The notes under the pieces: model-generated
What the model was told of the DNA's origin: nothing
The model's database searches: none
Seen by the model: the letters and a program-made list of their open reading frames with translations, nothing else
In this document: positions 1 through 11,240 of the stretch, piece after piece
How positions within the stretch are numbered: position 1 is the stretch's first letter
How the letters are laid out: each line of letters opens with the position of its first letter
Made by a program: the position numbers and the translations under genes
Origin: Anthostomella pinea
Taxonomy: Eukaryota > Ascomycota > Sordariomycetes > Xylariales > Xylariaceae
Length of the DNA: 64,000 nucleotides
Assembly: GCA_963556695.1 (NCBI GenBank)
Contig: CAUWAG010000011.1
Coordinates: 682,001 to 746,000, forward strand
Reading direction: 5' to 3'

Positions 1-972
1 CAATGGCGCGGCTGCCACAGATTATAGGGCATGAGACACGTGTGCCCGCCTTTGATTGCCTGGATATCTACAGCCGTAGTTATAGCTAGATTCTCCCCAT
101 AGAACTTCATATCACTGCTAAACAGGTACTTACAGAGACCCAATGTTCGCCGCGATGGGCGCGGAAGAACTATTCCTTTTCATTCGTCTGGCAAGCATCA
201 GCTTCACTATCACCTTTTTCTTCAATGACAACCATGAATAGTACGGCAGCATGTATCGAGGCACACGCAAATACTCATGCGAACCTACATCAATCATCAG
301 ATACCATCCGAATTATCGACCGACACACACCACACAGGCGTGGTGTTTGCTGTCAACCGAATGCTGTCAATAGTCTTGTCCGCATAATCGCAACGTGTGT
401 GTGCTGCACCGAAAAGGTCCATGGAGCCTCGAACGCCCATTGCCGGATGCCCGATGCCCAGTCTCCAATGCCCGGCTGCTGACTCATGCAACGGGGTGTG
501 GCTCAGGGCGCAGCGCTTACTTCGACTCGAAGCATGCGGTGGCTATTACTCATCTACTCACTCACTATATTTGAAGTTGCCTCAAGGAGTCGGCAGCACC
601 TACCACACTATTGCTTCATCTACCTCGACCATTAGTTCCGAGTTCTGAGAGGGCGCGGGGTGCCGGACGCAGTCGGCTCGCTCGAAGCTATCGTGGGTAA
701 GTCCTCCCATCACATTTTAGGCCACAGTGATGAGGCAGACGTACATCAATAGCTCGACGTTCAAAGCGACGGTAGAGCCGAGAATAATGAATCCATTTTT
801 TCTTAGAATGAGCAGTTGGTCAGAGTGTCTTAAGAGTCTTGTTCTGCTTGATAGTTGTCAAGCATGTACTGTTATTGCATTTGTACATACTGACCATAAC
901 CAACAACCGCCGCGCCGCTGTCCTTGACATTACACATCAACCGCTTCTTCCTGTATATCGTCCGCGAGCCCC
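1..972. other. Gene-free left edge
   Basis: I see no convincing coding region here. The short open frames on both strands share no recognisable motif and lack a consistent frame or intron pattern. No transfer RNA and no repeat array was found. Confidence 0.5.
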
Positions 973-1770
973 TTAGAAAACGACCTCGCAGCTCTCGATC
1001 TTGACCTCCTGAAGCGGCCGATCGCTGCCATCCGTCCTCACCGCGCCAAGCTTGTCCACAACATCCATGCCCTGCACCACGTGTCCAAAAACAGTGTGCT
1101 TGCCGTTCAGATGCGGCGTTGCTCCGAGAGCTACAATCTTTCAGTCAGCTGTGCATCTCATCTCGTAATCCACTTCCACTACATCCCCCTTGGATGTGAC
1201 ACGTACTGATAAAAAACTGGCTCCCATTCGTCCCCGGCCCCGAATTCGCCATAGAAAGCGTGCCCTTGTCCTCATGCCGCAGGGTCCCCACGATCTCGTC
1301 CTCGAACTTGCTCCCGTAGATGGACGAGCCGCCGCTGCCGGTGCCGGTCGGGTCGCCGCCTTGGATCATGAAGCCCGGGATGATGCGGTGGAAGACGACG
1401 TTGTCGTACTTGCCGGTGCGGGCGAGCTCGGAGAAGTTCTTGCATGTCTTATTATTGGGACGTTTGTTAGCTGCGGAATTTTCAGAGGGGAAGGAGGGGA
1501 TAAGGTGCTGCTGGCATGGGTAGGATAACGAACCTTGGGCGTCTCGTCCCTATACAGCGCAATCGTGATATCGCCCAGGGTCGTGTGCAGGATCACACCC
1601 TCGCCTGTCTCGGCCTGTCCGCTGGTGGAAGGAGCAGTCGCTGACGTCTGCTGTCCAGACGAGGAAGATTGCTGCTGTCCCACATGGGAAGTCTGCTGGT
1701 TCTGTCCCATCTGACTGCTCAGCTGAGGCTCATGCTTATCCTTATGGAAGATCTTCTTCATTTTGTCCAT
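973..1770 (-). CDS. Cyclophilin-type peptidyl-prolyl isomerase, PPIL1-like
   Basis: Three exons (1770-1534, 1447-1207, 1130-973) join in frame to 211 residues. Introns 1533-1448 and 1206-1131 have GT donors (GTTCGT, GTACGT) and AAG/TAG acceptors. Joining restores classic cyclophilin text: [18 protein letters not shown], then [20 protein letters not shown] with the catalytic [25 protein letters not shown], and [14 protein letters not shown] near the C terminus. Proteins of this family catalyse proline cis-trans isomerisation; the short PPIL1 class works in the spliceosome. Residues 1-58 are an extra tail: a basic start ([15 protein letters not shown]) and a Gln/Ser/Thr-rich stretch not usual for PPIL1, which normally begins right before the first beta strand. 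The ATG at 1770 is the only start in frame that keeps this tail; a start lost from the core was not seen. Function call is firm, the role of the tail is unknown. Confidence 0.93.
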
Positions 1771-2779
1771 ATTTTCTGATTTGCTCTCGGGTTGCTGCTA
1801 TATTCCGTGGAGTGTATGAGTGAGTGAGCAGAATTGGGTTGACGTTGGCGGGGAGAGCAACAAACGTGGATTGATGGATGTTTACCTGTCTTTGCGGAGG
1901 TGGGAGATGATGACGGAAGTGACCTCATGATGGAATAGGTGAAGTTTAACCCGGTCTAATGCAGGGCTGACACATGCACCAGCACTAGTAGATCATCGCA
2001 TCATCGTCATCGAGCTCCTCCCCACCGACGGCCCCTCCACACGATAGACATATGGCCGTGGTTCGCTCGGGCCTTGCTGCTGCGAATCTAGATATCTACG
2101 CCGTCTTCGGGCGCCGGCGCGTTGGGCCTCGCCGCCCGGCGTCCGAGGGGCACCAGAAGTGCGTGCTGATCTCATGCCGCAAGTCCATGACCAAAGCCAG
2201 TCCCGCCGTGGCCGGCTCGATGCAAAGCGTCAAGAACGTTTTCAGTCCCCATGGCGAAGAAAGACCAGATCGGGCGGTGCGCACTTGGGTTGGGATGTCG
2301 TGGCTGTTATAAAGTCAAGCGGCGTATGTTAGTACGGTGCTGGGATGAGGACCGGTGCTGTTACCGAGTCGTGGGGCTGTCTTTACTGCTGCTGCTGGTA
2401 AGTAGTCAATCAATCCATGCTGAAGTGAGTGTCACTGTCTTGACGACTGTTCGATTTGATTATTCGACTCAGCTTCTCAACTCGGTAGTTGCTTGAGACC
2501 GTGGCTCACAACAGTCCTCTACTCAAGCCATGCTCAACACCCTCCCCTTATTCGTTCTCTAAGGGCACAACTAACACAAGTCCCCAACATGTCCATACAG
2601 CCCGGGGTGCAAACACATGCCGCTGCACGCATGCTAACTCGACATATCCATCCGGCCCTGCGAGGAGCTGCCGTAGCCGAAACCGGCACCGAAGACTAGG
2701 CTCAAGCTTAGGCCCAGAATGATGGTGAGAATACCGCCGGCTCGTCTCGAGCATAGCGGAGAAACCCTACAGGGCAGCC
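1771..2779. other. No supported gene
   Basis: Nothing in this stretch could be tied to a family. A minus-strand segment near 2640-2740 reads as a hydrophobic peptide with glycines (ILTIILGLSLSLVFGAGFG) and could be the tail of a lost membrane protein, but it has no start, splice sites or upstream coding partner that I can see. Confidence 0.35.
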
Positions 2780-3595
2780 TCGGCTGACCACCCCATCCCA
2801 TGGACAAACAAAAGCTGCTCCACCTGGAGCGAGACCTGGATCCCGGGTTTCTTCTTCGCACCCGGAAAGGCGTTCTCCTATGGAGCCGTCGCCGAAAAGG
2901 TATCCAAGTCCCTGCCCGGCAGAGCAACCCAGCCCCATTTCAGCGTCGACGAAGCAAAAAAGCAGCAGGTCGCAGAAATGATCTAGCAGCTCCTTTCCGG
3001 CGGTATACACCACGACGCTCTCACCAGAGCTCTGCGTGGCGGAGAGACTCTCACAGCATTCGTCGAACTCCCTGATCGTCTCGTACTTGTCGAATTCGGC
3101 AAGGGCAAGGTCTCCTCTGGGATGGCGGCACGTATATTCTAACCCTAATCCTGACCCTTTCCGGGAACATGTGCTCGTCCAACTCCCACGTTATTGACTT
3201 TGCAATCTCTTTCTCCGTCTGACCTTGAGTAGTGTTCAGCCATTAAGTTTCCACTTCTTAGTTTGCCCAGAATGCTCCGTGGTGTCTCGTGATGGTTTGG
3301 GGAACGACGCTTCCAGTGCAGCCCTCCGTTGTTCCGGGATAGGATTCGGCAAAGATGTCGTCGACGAGGGGATCTGAAAGTTATGGTAATCTCTTCTGGG
3401 ACGCCCTTTCGGCCGAATGGCACGTGGCTGGCAACCTTGAAGCCCGCGATGTTCGGGAGATTGTCGAGATTTTTGGTCCAGCTTGTCAGGCCTACAAAAG
3501 ATTAAAACTGGACGCCGATGACACCCCTGAGCCCCTGAACGCGCGGAGCCCTCGACCGTTGACGCGACCGCTTGTGTTGCAAATCTAGCGCCTCG
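2780..3595 (+). pseudogene. Broken reading frames, unrecognised protein relic
   Basis: A plus-strand frame from about 2900 to 3140 has coding-like composition (HFSVDEAKKQQVAEMI, then a stop, then QLLSGGIHHDALTRALRG and LTAFVELPDRLVLVEFGKG). A second frame follows from 3355 to 3588 (LSAEWHVAGNLEARDVREIV, EIFGPACQAYKRLKLDADD). No splice sites connect them cleanly. The in-frame TAG near 2980 and the frame change suggest a decayed gene. I do not recognise the family; it could also be two unrelated fragments. Confidence 0.35.
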
Positions 3596-3767
3596 AAGGC
3601 CGTAAGACGTCCAAAGGCCTAGTACGAGGACTATTAAGTGTATGTATTCACCATAGTCACAGATTTATCCAGTTATCGGATATAGGACGATCCATCTTGC
3701 TGTTGGACACACACCCGCGGAACAACCTCGCCAACCTCTCAAGCCCTTACTGAGGGGTGGCTTTGCG

Positions 3768-5150
3768 ATGATCTTCTCTGTCCGTGGCATGCCAAGTGGG
3801 TTCGCGAGAGACCCCGTTTCCTATCTCTTGAACATAGGTAATGGTGCTGTGTATCGGTACCAATGGTCATATATGCAGTCTTGTGTTGCGGGATTGGGCC
3901 TGGCATTACTAGTTGGCATTGGAGATGGCATCGGCACTGGCGGCTGTCACCAGGTGGCATTCAAGCTGGAAAGATTTACCCCGCCAACAAATTTCCAGGA
4001 CCGACATTCAACACTTCAAATGTCAACAACATCAACATCATCAACATCATCAACATTACCAACACCACCTCCGTTGTTTTCTGACCGACAGCTCCCTGCG
4101 CCAGCATCAGCGCCAGGCCCAGCACCATGGCAAATACCACACCCAAACCGGCACCCTAATAGACGCTCTCTTCCGTCCGATTCCGAGATTCCCTCCCTCC
4201 CTGTCGACACGTCGGGTCGTCCGTCGGAAGCTGGCCTGCCCACGAGAGACGCATCAACTTCCGTCACACCGCGCCACGTATTAGACGCGACACTCATGGT
4301 CTATTAGCCCAAGAGGGACCGTCAAGAGTCCGTCGGCAACCTGCCAGACCTATCTTGGGACGAGTCGTCGCGGTCTAGACCTCGTGCCGCCGTGTCAGAT
4401 CACGGATCCACGTCAAGGCGCAATACATCCCCGCCCCCTCCTTCCTCGAACCGAACAATGTAAAGATCATCTGCAATGGCTGGAACGGATTGGAGTTGCA
4501 TTGTCGGGGGAGAACATGGGGGCTGGCAAAGGGAGATACCTTCACGTCGGAAACTGAGAACGCCCCGGCGGCGCCAACGGGTTTCTTTCTCGCAGCATCG
4601 TCGATGGTGGCACTGACTTGACACTGCTCTCGTCGCCTCCGCCAGCTTGACCGACAATGTTTGGATAGAGGCTCGTGTGGCTTGCCGACAAGACGCGCAG
4701 ACCTGACGATAGCCTATGCAAGGTCGACGTGACGGCCAACCGCACCCTGCGCGAGACGATGTACGAACTCGTCGTCGACGATAACACGAGCTACCGGTAC
4801 CCCGTGGCTCCTCGTTCGACCACTAGCGGTTGCCCCCACGATCAACTGCCCCAGCCCTGGTCCCAGGTCATCACCGGCAAGCTCAGTCTCCTGTCGTCGT
4901 CCATGGTCAGCGGGTCGGCTCTGACCGCCAAAAGGGTCGGCACAGCCCGCCATCGCACTTATCGAGCCATTGGATACCACGAAGCCGTCCACGCTACGCA
5001 TATCGTTCCCTCGCGCGAAGGCACCTGGTGTGGCAGCAACCACATGAAGCGCTGCCCCGCTCCTCTTCTCGACTTCCCCCCAACCGATGATTACAACATG
5101 TTTTTGTCCCGTTATGATTTGTACTCCTTGTCCGATGCTCGTCGATAGAC
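3768..5150 (+). pseudogene. Unrecognised relic region with several short open frames
   Basis: Plus-strand frames at 3768-4307 and 4675-5148 and a minus frame at 4714-5298 are all longer than expected by chance, yet none has a recognisable domain. A trinucleotide patch (ATCAACATCATC-type, near 4025-4060) encodes Asn/Ile runs in one plus frame. Stops and frame changes divide the most coding-like text (for example PAPSFLEPNNVKIICNGWN near 4430). This is most simply a decayed gene; I cannot say of what, nor be sure of strand. Confidence 0.25.
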
Positions 5151-5199
5151 CATCGTCCCCAATCACCTTGCGACGCCGCAACCTCAATCTCACCTGACA

Positions 5200-5580
5200 A
5201 CGTGTGCCTGGACGGCAGGCCGAGGACAGCAAGGCTGTGTAGCACAACAACCCTTGTGCCCCGGCATGCGAAATCCTCCCCGCCGGCAATTTCGGCAAAC
5301 CTGATCGAGGCCATGGTAGAAGAGAACGTCAGTGGGGTCCTGGCTTCCTGGACGCAGTCTGCACCAGTGCCGCCGGAGGTCAACGACGAGGTGCAGAAGC
5401 GCCTCAAGGCTTTGGAGCGGCGTATCGACGACGGACGACATGATGACACGCGCTCGGAGGGTTTACGTTTTGCTAATGGCGCGGCAACAAAAGGAGCGTG
5501 GTCAATATGCCAGCGCACTGAATATGTACGAACTGTATTGCCGTTTCCTCAGGTCAGGCGACCATGACAGCAGGGCAGCC
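5200..5580 (+). pseudogene. Relic with a repeat-like helical segment, split by a frameshift
   Basis: One frame reads NLIEAMVEENVSGVLASW and then VNDEVQKRLKALERRIDD up to about 5440. The coding sense then passes to another plus frame reading LLMARQQKERGQYASALNMY, a TPR- or MIT-like helix pair. The change of frame near 5450-5480 has no GT..AG intron of usable length around it, so a one-base indel is likely. No start codon or downstream end can be assigned. The family is not identified. Confidence 0.4.
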
Positions 5581-5979
5581 TCGAGTACCCAATGCGACCT
5601 CTTCCCTACGTCGACGGCGCGAACCACACGCACTGCACAGTTCGCGCCGAGCCTACTTGCAGATGCAGCTCGGCTAAGCCCCGGTGTCTGCAAGTTCGCT
5701 CCCCGGAAGAGTGCCCATGGCGGCATGTCCAACAGCGAGCCACCACTGGAGAGCAAGACCAGGACAAAGAGCTAGGTTAGGGTCATGGGCAGGTGCTTGG
5801 GCAGGTGCTTAGGTAGACAAGGTCAAGGTAGTCATAGCAGCGACAAGATCAGAAAGGGGGGCAGCAATACGCACCAGTTCTTGTCATGCATATCCTTCTG
5901 CCCTATATATACCCAAGTTTGCAGATAATTATCAAATTATCAACTGCAATATACCTTACCGAGATCTTGCCGCATGTCC

Positions 5980-6655
5980 TATTTACACGCTTCGCCTAGA
6001 CTATCTTATGCGACGAATACTCGCAGTTCCTCAAGTCCGTCAACCATAAGTGTGCTGTCGTATTATTCGATCCCAACGGGAGCTGGCAAGATGTCAAGGC
6101 AATGGACACGTCTAATATTTGGAACGCTACACAGTGTTCGCTTCGTCTACCAACAGGGGCAATTCCAGAAGTCCAACGACATGACGGAGAAATACATCTT
6201 CGCTATTGTTCAGGATACGATTGTGGCCTGCGATATCCGTCCCGGACGAGACAATCCATTCCTTGATGAGTTTGGCATGACCCGATCCAACCACAAGGGG
6301 ACCAGTTGATCCCGGACTATCCCACTTCGAAGGATTCTAACTCTGAACACTCGACACCCATAACCCCCTTCACATCCACTCGAGCCCGACGGGCTCATCC
6401 GGAACGATCCGCGTCATGGCAGACGAACACCCAATCTTCGAAGGCGGTCCTGGGGAAGACCCGCAAGAGGATGTCGATGATGTTAAGTTCTACCGGTACG
6501 CAGCCGAGAAGAAGGCAGCTGGTGATGGTGACTGCGTCCCCAGAAGAGATGGCGGACGGGCGATCGGGTAGCAGGAGACGCAGATTCCTCTCCACAGCGA
6601 AGTCTTGCCAACACCGCCGGAACAGGCTGTGGGGTTTCGTCCCTTGTACTTGAGG
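5980..6655 (+). pseudogene. Relic of an unrecognised gene
   Basis: Near 5995-6110 one frame reads YSQFLKSVNHKCAVVLFDPN then SWQDVKAMDTSNIWNATQ, a folded-domain-like text. From 6416 another frame reads MADEHPIFEGGPGEDPQEDV then DDVKFYRYAAEKKAAGDGD, meets a TAG near 6569 and continues QETQIPLHSEVLPTPPEQA to a stop near 6655. The pieces are in different frames and one contains a nonsense codon. It looks like the C-terminal part of a lost protein. Confidence 0.35.
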
Positions 6656-6764
6656 TTGATAGTTTGTCAACTGTCGGTGTCTTCCTGCTTATTGAGACGT
6701 TACTGGGATAGTGACGTCGCGGGGCATGAGGCGGAGTATGAAGCATGAAGCGTGTCAGTGATGG

Positions 6765-6805
6765 GATAGTGAAGATAGTGAAGATAGTGAAGATAGTGAA
6801 GATAC
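6765..6805. repeat. 9-bp tandem repeat (GATAGTGAA)x4
   Basis: Four exact copies of GATAGTGAA followed by a partial fifth are visible. It is a simple microsatellite-like array lying between relics. Confidence 0.9.
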
Positions 6806-7679
6806 AGGTACAGTGATATGGACTGGTAGCGTTATGTGGCCAGGTTTCTTGCCCTTGCTTTTGTGATTCATGATGGACTGTCATGATGTTGGCGATGGTG
6901 ACGTTGACTGTTTTGGTGGTTCGGAGGGCTTGTGTCGCTATTAAAAAAATTCGCTCGCTGTCATTATTACTATTGACTCTTAAGGCTGACATGCATGCGA
7001 TCAGACCATCTACATTTCCGAGGTATGCACGCGGCTAGGTCTGATAGGGAGCTGAAATGACATAAAAGCAAATAACGTTAGGGGTAAGTAAGGTGACTTA
7101 CTCTTACGAGTAGCAGGTACGATCCGCCGTTGACAAGCGTAAGGAGACAAGTAGGATCATCAATATATAAATGTTCTACCCCGGTATTCGGATCAACACC
7201 GCGTACACAGCGTGGTTTGATTTGGTTTGGAAGCAAATAGCAGACCTCATGTAGATTGATGTAAGTCGCCAAGTGCCCTGATTGTTCCGCGGCTGGGACT
7301 GGTAACTGGCTATGACGGTTGCATGTTCATCGGTAAACAGCCAGCCAGTCCATTGCGCCTCATCGCTTGTAATAAGTGCGGTGTCTTTCAAGTTCTTTTA
7401 ATGCTGCAACTTCTGCTACTCGTCGTCCTCATCATGTCGACACAAGTCTAGCGCTATACACTGTGTAGCTACAAGAGGACCTTGTGCCGTCGACCTCTCT
7501 ATCCTGCTAGCGTCTGGAATGAGCCACAATTAATCAGAAAGTAACAGCTTCTTCGCAAGCCCTATCTATCCAGCAAATACTTCAGGCAATCAATTCCTCA
7601 GCTATGTTACAAATAAAGGACAGTTTCCTGCTGTCGTTATGCCTATCTTATCTACCATATAGAGGGCAGCATAGACACT
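6806..7679. other. No supported gene
   Basis: Short open frames only, on both strands, without motifs. A single 7-A run occurs near 6943-6949. Nothing functional is supported. Confidence 0.4.
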
Positions 7680-7866
7680 ATTGACTAAAACCATCTGGTC
7701 ACTCCAGGTTGGTACCGCTACAGCGAGGATAGGCTCGTGCGCGGATCTGAATGTATCTAGACTGACACCTCTACAACCTTGCGATGCAATGGCTCTGGGA
7801 GGCGTGGATTGCCCTGTTGAGGGACTGCACCCACGATAAATACAAAACAAACAAACAAACAAACAA
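7680..7866 (+). mobile_element. LINE-like 3-prime end, copy 1
   Basis: This stretch ends in AAATACAAAACAAACAAAC and aligns by eye with 8905-9090: both hold a GGTACCGC and GGCTCGTG segment, then CCTC(T/C)ACAAC, CTTGCGATGCAA / CCTGCGATGCAA, and GGCTCTGGGAGGCGTGG before the tail. A shared 3-prime end with a short A-rich repeated tail is the usual mark of target-primed non-LTR elements in fungi. No coding domain remains in this copy. Confidence 0.6.
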
Positions 7867-8218
7867 CTGCCGCCCGAATCGGAAAGTTATCCTCTCCTGG
7901 GCCTCCTTGAGCTGCTTCATAGTAATCGAGTGTATTGCTGTGTGGATGTTTTGCTAGTCTGCTATTCAGCTTCATCCTGGACTCTTTCCCAAGTAATCAC
8001 GCACCTCGTGCCTCATACGCCTGTGCTAAACTTCGGACTCGTCAAGGAAACAATCCCAAACGTAACGGTGAACTAGTACGGGGGGTTTGATGCGGAACGA
8101 CAAAAAATATTTTTCTTGGCGCCCACTGTTAGTGGGTAGCCTACCCCAGCCAGCCATTACGCTAACAGACGCCTCTGACTGACCAAAACACCATACCCCA
8201 GATCTCACGATCCTCGCT

Positions 8219-9090
8219 ATGGCTTCCCAGCTATCAGCTGCTGCTGTCCCTACGACCCCTCCCTCGAGGGATAGCGCAGTGCAGCGGCACCCTCCGCCCC
8301 TCAGCCTCAGCCGGGTGTCTGAGATCGCTCCACATGCGGAGAAATTCAACACAATGGGCCCCAATCCCGACGGTGCTTTTAAGAAAGGATAATAAGGACA
8401 AGAATAACACTGTCTCCGGAACAGCTTCTACTCTTATCAACCTCTTCGCAAAGCCTGATGGTCTCAATGCCTCCATACACGCTACTCAGGCCCAAAACTC
8501 GGCCTTATAAGCCCTGCACTAAGCAGTAAAGGAACAATGCCACAAAGAGAAAATTTAAACGGATATCCTGGAACTCATTGCCAGATCCCTCGACACAGCC
8601 GTCGCGACCGTGGCAAAGGACCCAGAACAGCTGGCCTACGCCCAACAGATAGCTATCAGCTTTTCCCAGTTCTTCCGCACAAGCGTATTCGCTAGCAGCA
8701 AAGGACAAGAGCCGGCAGTAACAGAACCCCTGCCCAGCAAAAGAGGTGCCCAAGCGCACCCCACCACAGACCCAACAAAGACTACAAACAACCCCCCGTA
8801 CGACCCACGTATGCAGGGGTTACTGCGAATGGTATCCAGCTCTAGGCAATTAAAAACGGCCCTAAGGAACACGCCGAGACCCGACCGCCGACGCAGAAAG
8901 AAGACCTCCATATCTTCATAAGGTACCGCCGCAACAACGGGGATGGGCTCGTGAGCGGGACAGACTGTACTTATTATCTTGATACCTCCACAACCCTGCG
9001 ATGCAAAGGCTCTGGGAGGCGTGGTTTGCACTACTGAGGAGCAATCCCCCACGTTAAATACAAAACAAACAAACAAACAAACAAACAAAC
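8219..9090 (+). mobile_element. Truncated LINE-like element, copy 2, with ORF1-like fragments
   Basis: An ATG at 8219 opens MASQLSAAAVPTTPPSRDSA, followed by stops and frame changes. A later frame reads ELIARSLDTAVATVAKDPEQ near 8570-8630, and KEDLHIFIRYRRNNGDGL near 8898-8950, which recalls the ORF1 region of Tad-type LINEs. The element finishes with the same tail as the copy at 7680-7866, here (CAAA)n at 9060-9090. No endonuclease or reverse transcriptase is present, so this is an internally deleted, non-autonomous and dead copy. Confidence 0.5.
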
Positions 9091-9149
9091 AGGTAGGTGG
9101 GTAGGTAGGTGGGTAGGTAGGTAGGTAGGTAGGTAGGTAGGTAGGTAGT
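9091..9149. repeat. GGTA microsatellite
   Basis: About fourteen near-perfect GGTA/GTAG units, some GGTG, directly abut the CAAA tail of the LINE-like copy. The junction suggests tail slippage or insertion next to a microsatellite. Confidence 0.9.
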
Positions 9150-9633
9150 TGGTTGCTTGGCTGGATGGGATGGACGGGATGGATGGGCTAGATGGTCTGA
9201 TTTCGGTTGCTTGCTAAGACTTGCAAGCTTGCTTGGTTGCATGGAGCATCTTCTGCCGGCCGTGCCTCGGTGGCCGAAAGCACACCACGGGAGCGGCCAA
9301 CAGCGGCCAACGCGTTGGTCCGCACTTCCGCGAAATTGGCTCCGAGGTCGGGGTCACGGATTTGGTCGCCGGTAACCGGGACTATGGCAATCAGGTCCCA
9401 GCGCGAAGTAGATTCTAAATGCGGCCGGCAATAAGCCGACCCACGCGCCCACTCACGCGCGGGAAGGTCGCGCTCGTGGGCGCGAGTAGGCTCTGGGCCA
9501 TCTGGTTGAATTGCTAGCTGAGGAGGGCTGCGCTCGTCTTTACTAACGACGATGTAGAGAGGCTAAGCGCATTTCGCATTTCGGTTTCGAATTCTTCGCA
9601 TGGGGGCTAGGCGCGCATTATATTTCTTCTCCA
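9150..9633. other. No supported gene
   Basis: It starts with a degenerate GGATGGGATGGAC patch (9160-9190) and is otherwise unremarkable GC-rich sequence. No conserved protein text was seen. Confidence 0.4.
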
Positions 9634-10318
9634 TTACTCAGGCGAGGTCGTGGGCTGCTTGGGTTTGAAGTGCTCGGGAATGTGTATAGCTTCGACGCGG
9701 CTGATTGGGGGTAGCTTCATAGCCGTCACTGGTATTGGGTCCCAATTCTTTGCGTTTGTTTTGTGGCGCACCACTGCGTTGCTTTGAGTCAGTATGGCTA
9801 TTGTATTTGAGAGTGTCCTGTAGCTATAGCTATGCGACAGGTTGGAGCGGTGGAGGCATTGGATAATGCCTTGGGTAAAACAGAATTTGAAACATACCGC
9901 AAGGAGAAAAAGAGGGGCAAAGTCGAATAGGAGGAATGTTGAAATGAGGAGAGTCCTAGTCCCGACAATGCAGATTGACATAGCATCCATACTTTTATCA
10001 ATCCATGCTCACCGTAATCTTTAGCAAAGTGGTGACGAGGGCCGAAGGGACCAAAGCCACCACCCGTAGACCGTGGCCGGTGCGTAGTGCAGCAACTGGT
10101 AGAAGGGATGCCCCTGGACGAACCAGGGTCGTATGGTGTGCTCTGTCTCCCATTCCTTACTCTGCCAGTTGTGGTGCGCGTCGTCTTAGGCGTTCATTGC
10201 GTTCAAGGATAGCAGCAGAGCCGGCGATCAATATGAGTCTGGGGACCTCCTTCCAGTCGACGGCCTTGCCGATTCCTGGTGCCCGACGGCGATGAGTTGT
10301 CATTCTGGAAGCTACTGA
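9634..10318 (-). pseudogene. Relic of an unrecognised gene
   Basis: On the minus strand a coding-like text starts at an ATG near 10300 (GIGKAVDWKEVPRLILIAGS), changes frame near 10190 to HNWQSKEWETEHTIRPWFVQ and GHPFYQLLHYAPATVYGWW, changes again near 10040 to HHFAKDYGEHGLIKVWML, and ends with DPIPVTAMKLPPISRVEAIH before a stop at 9634. Part of this could be introns, but at least the first change has no plausible splice signals. The text looks like a single conserved fungal protein that has decayed. I do not recognise it. Confidence 0.4.
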
Positions 10319-10479
10319 CAGCCTATCGTCTCCCTGGACCTCCAAACTTGGAGGTGAATTTCGAGCATATGATTGGGCTTGTGAGCAGGTATCTCTGACA
10401 ACGCGGGATCGTCGGCTTGAAATTTGATCTTGGTGGAGGTGTTCAACAGGCGCGGCCATCGACTCTGAGAGCTCAAGGT

Positions 10480-11240
10480 AGTCGAATGGAGCACCGAAGA
10501 GAAGTATATTGCCCTTATTCGACACACCCGCCAATGCTGTGCAACACGTAGCGAGGATCCAGCAACCCAAGCGCTACTACCTATCAAGCCCAGGATGGGC
10601 TCGGATTCGCACAAAGCAGGTGGGCTTCACGATCGAAGAGTGGAATGTCGCCCTTGGTCGACGCGACCGCAGCGTAGCCCTTCTTGGGTATTGACACTGC
10701 TGAGAAGCCATTCTCAAAGCGCCAAAGGGTTTGATGCCCAGACCACCACACAATCGAGTGTCACCCTTGTTCGATGTGACTGGACCGTAACCTTTCTCGG
10801 CTGTTCTCGGCGCTGAAAAGCTGTCCCATGATGCATAAAGCTTGAGCTGTGATTCGACGAGCTTGTTGCCAGGAAGACGAAGATTACTTCTGGAGATGGC
10901 AGTGCGAGCGATGCCAAGGCAGGTTGGCTCGTGAGTCCTCTTCGCAAACGGGTTTCTGAGGGCAAAAGATGTAAGAATACCATGCCGGTGACAATATAGT
11001 AATGATTCCGGCGGTGCAGTCGGTAATAATGATTGCCAGACAGACGCGGTCGCTTTATACAGAGCATCACGGAGAGCCAAGGACCATTGGCTCGTGGGTC
11101 ATCTGTGCAAAATTATTTTCTGGGGCGGATGGAGGATACTTGCTAGACAGACGTGGACTGATTCTGAAGAGAGCATCCCGTGAGAAACGAAGAAAAGATT
11201 GGCTCGTAAGTCGTTTGCGCAGGCTTGTGCTCGGGGGCTG
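10480..11240 (-). repeat. Degenerate tandem repeats, protein-like on the minus strand
   Basis: Two motifs recur. On the minus strand SNKGNILLFGAP (near 10495), STKGDIPLFDRE (near 10650) and SNKGDTRLCGGL (near 10765) form one set. A plus-strand signature TTGGCTCGT(G/A)(A/G)GTC occurs near 10930, 11090 and 11205 and forms a second set (THEP in two of the minus-strand translations). Spacing is about 115-160 bp. This suggests a repeat-containing gene or a local duplication that has since diverged and lost its frame. The fold cannot be named. Confidence 0.4.

Noticed and set aside
3120..3160. Telomere-like CCCTAA/AACCCTAA repeat
   Set aside because: Only one or two isolated units are present here and near 22330; there is no array.
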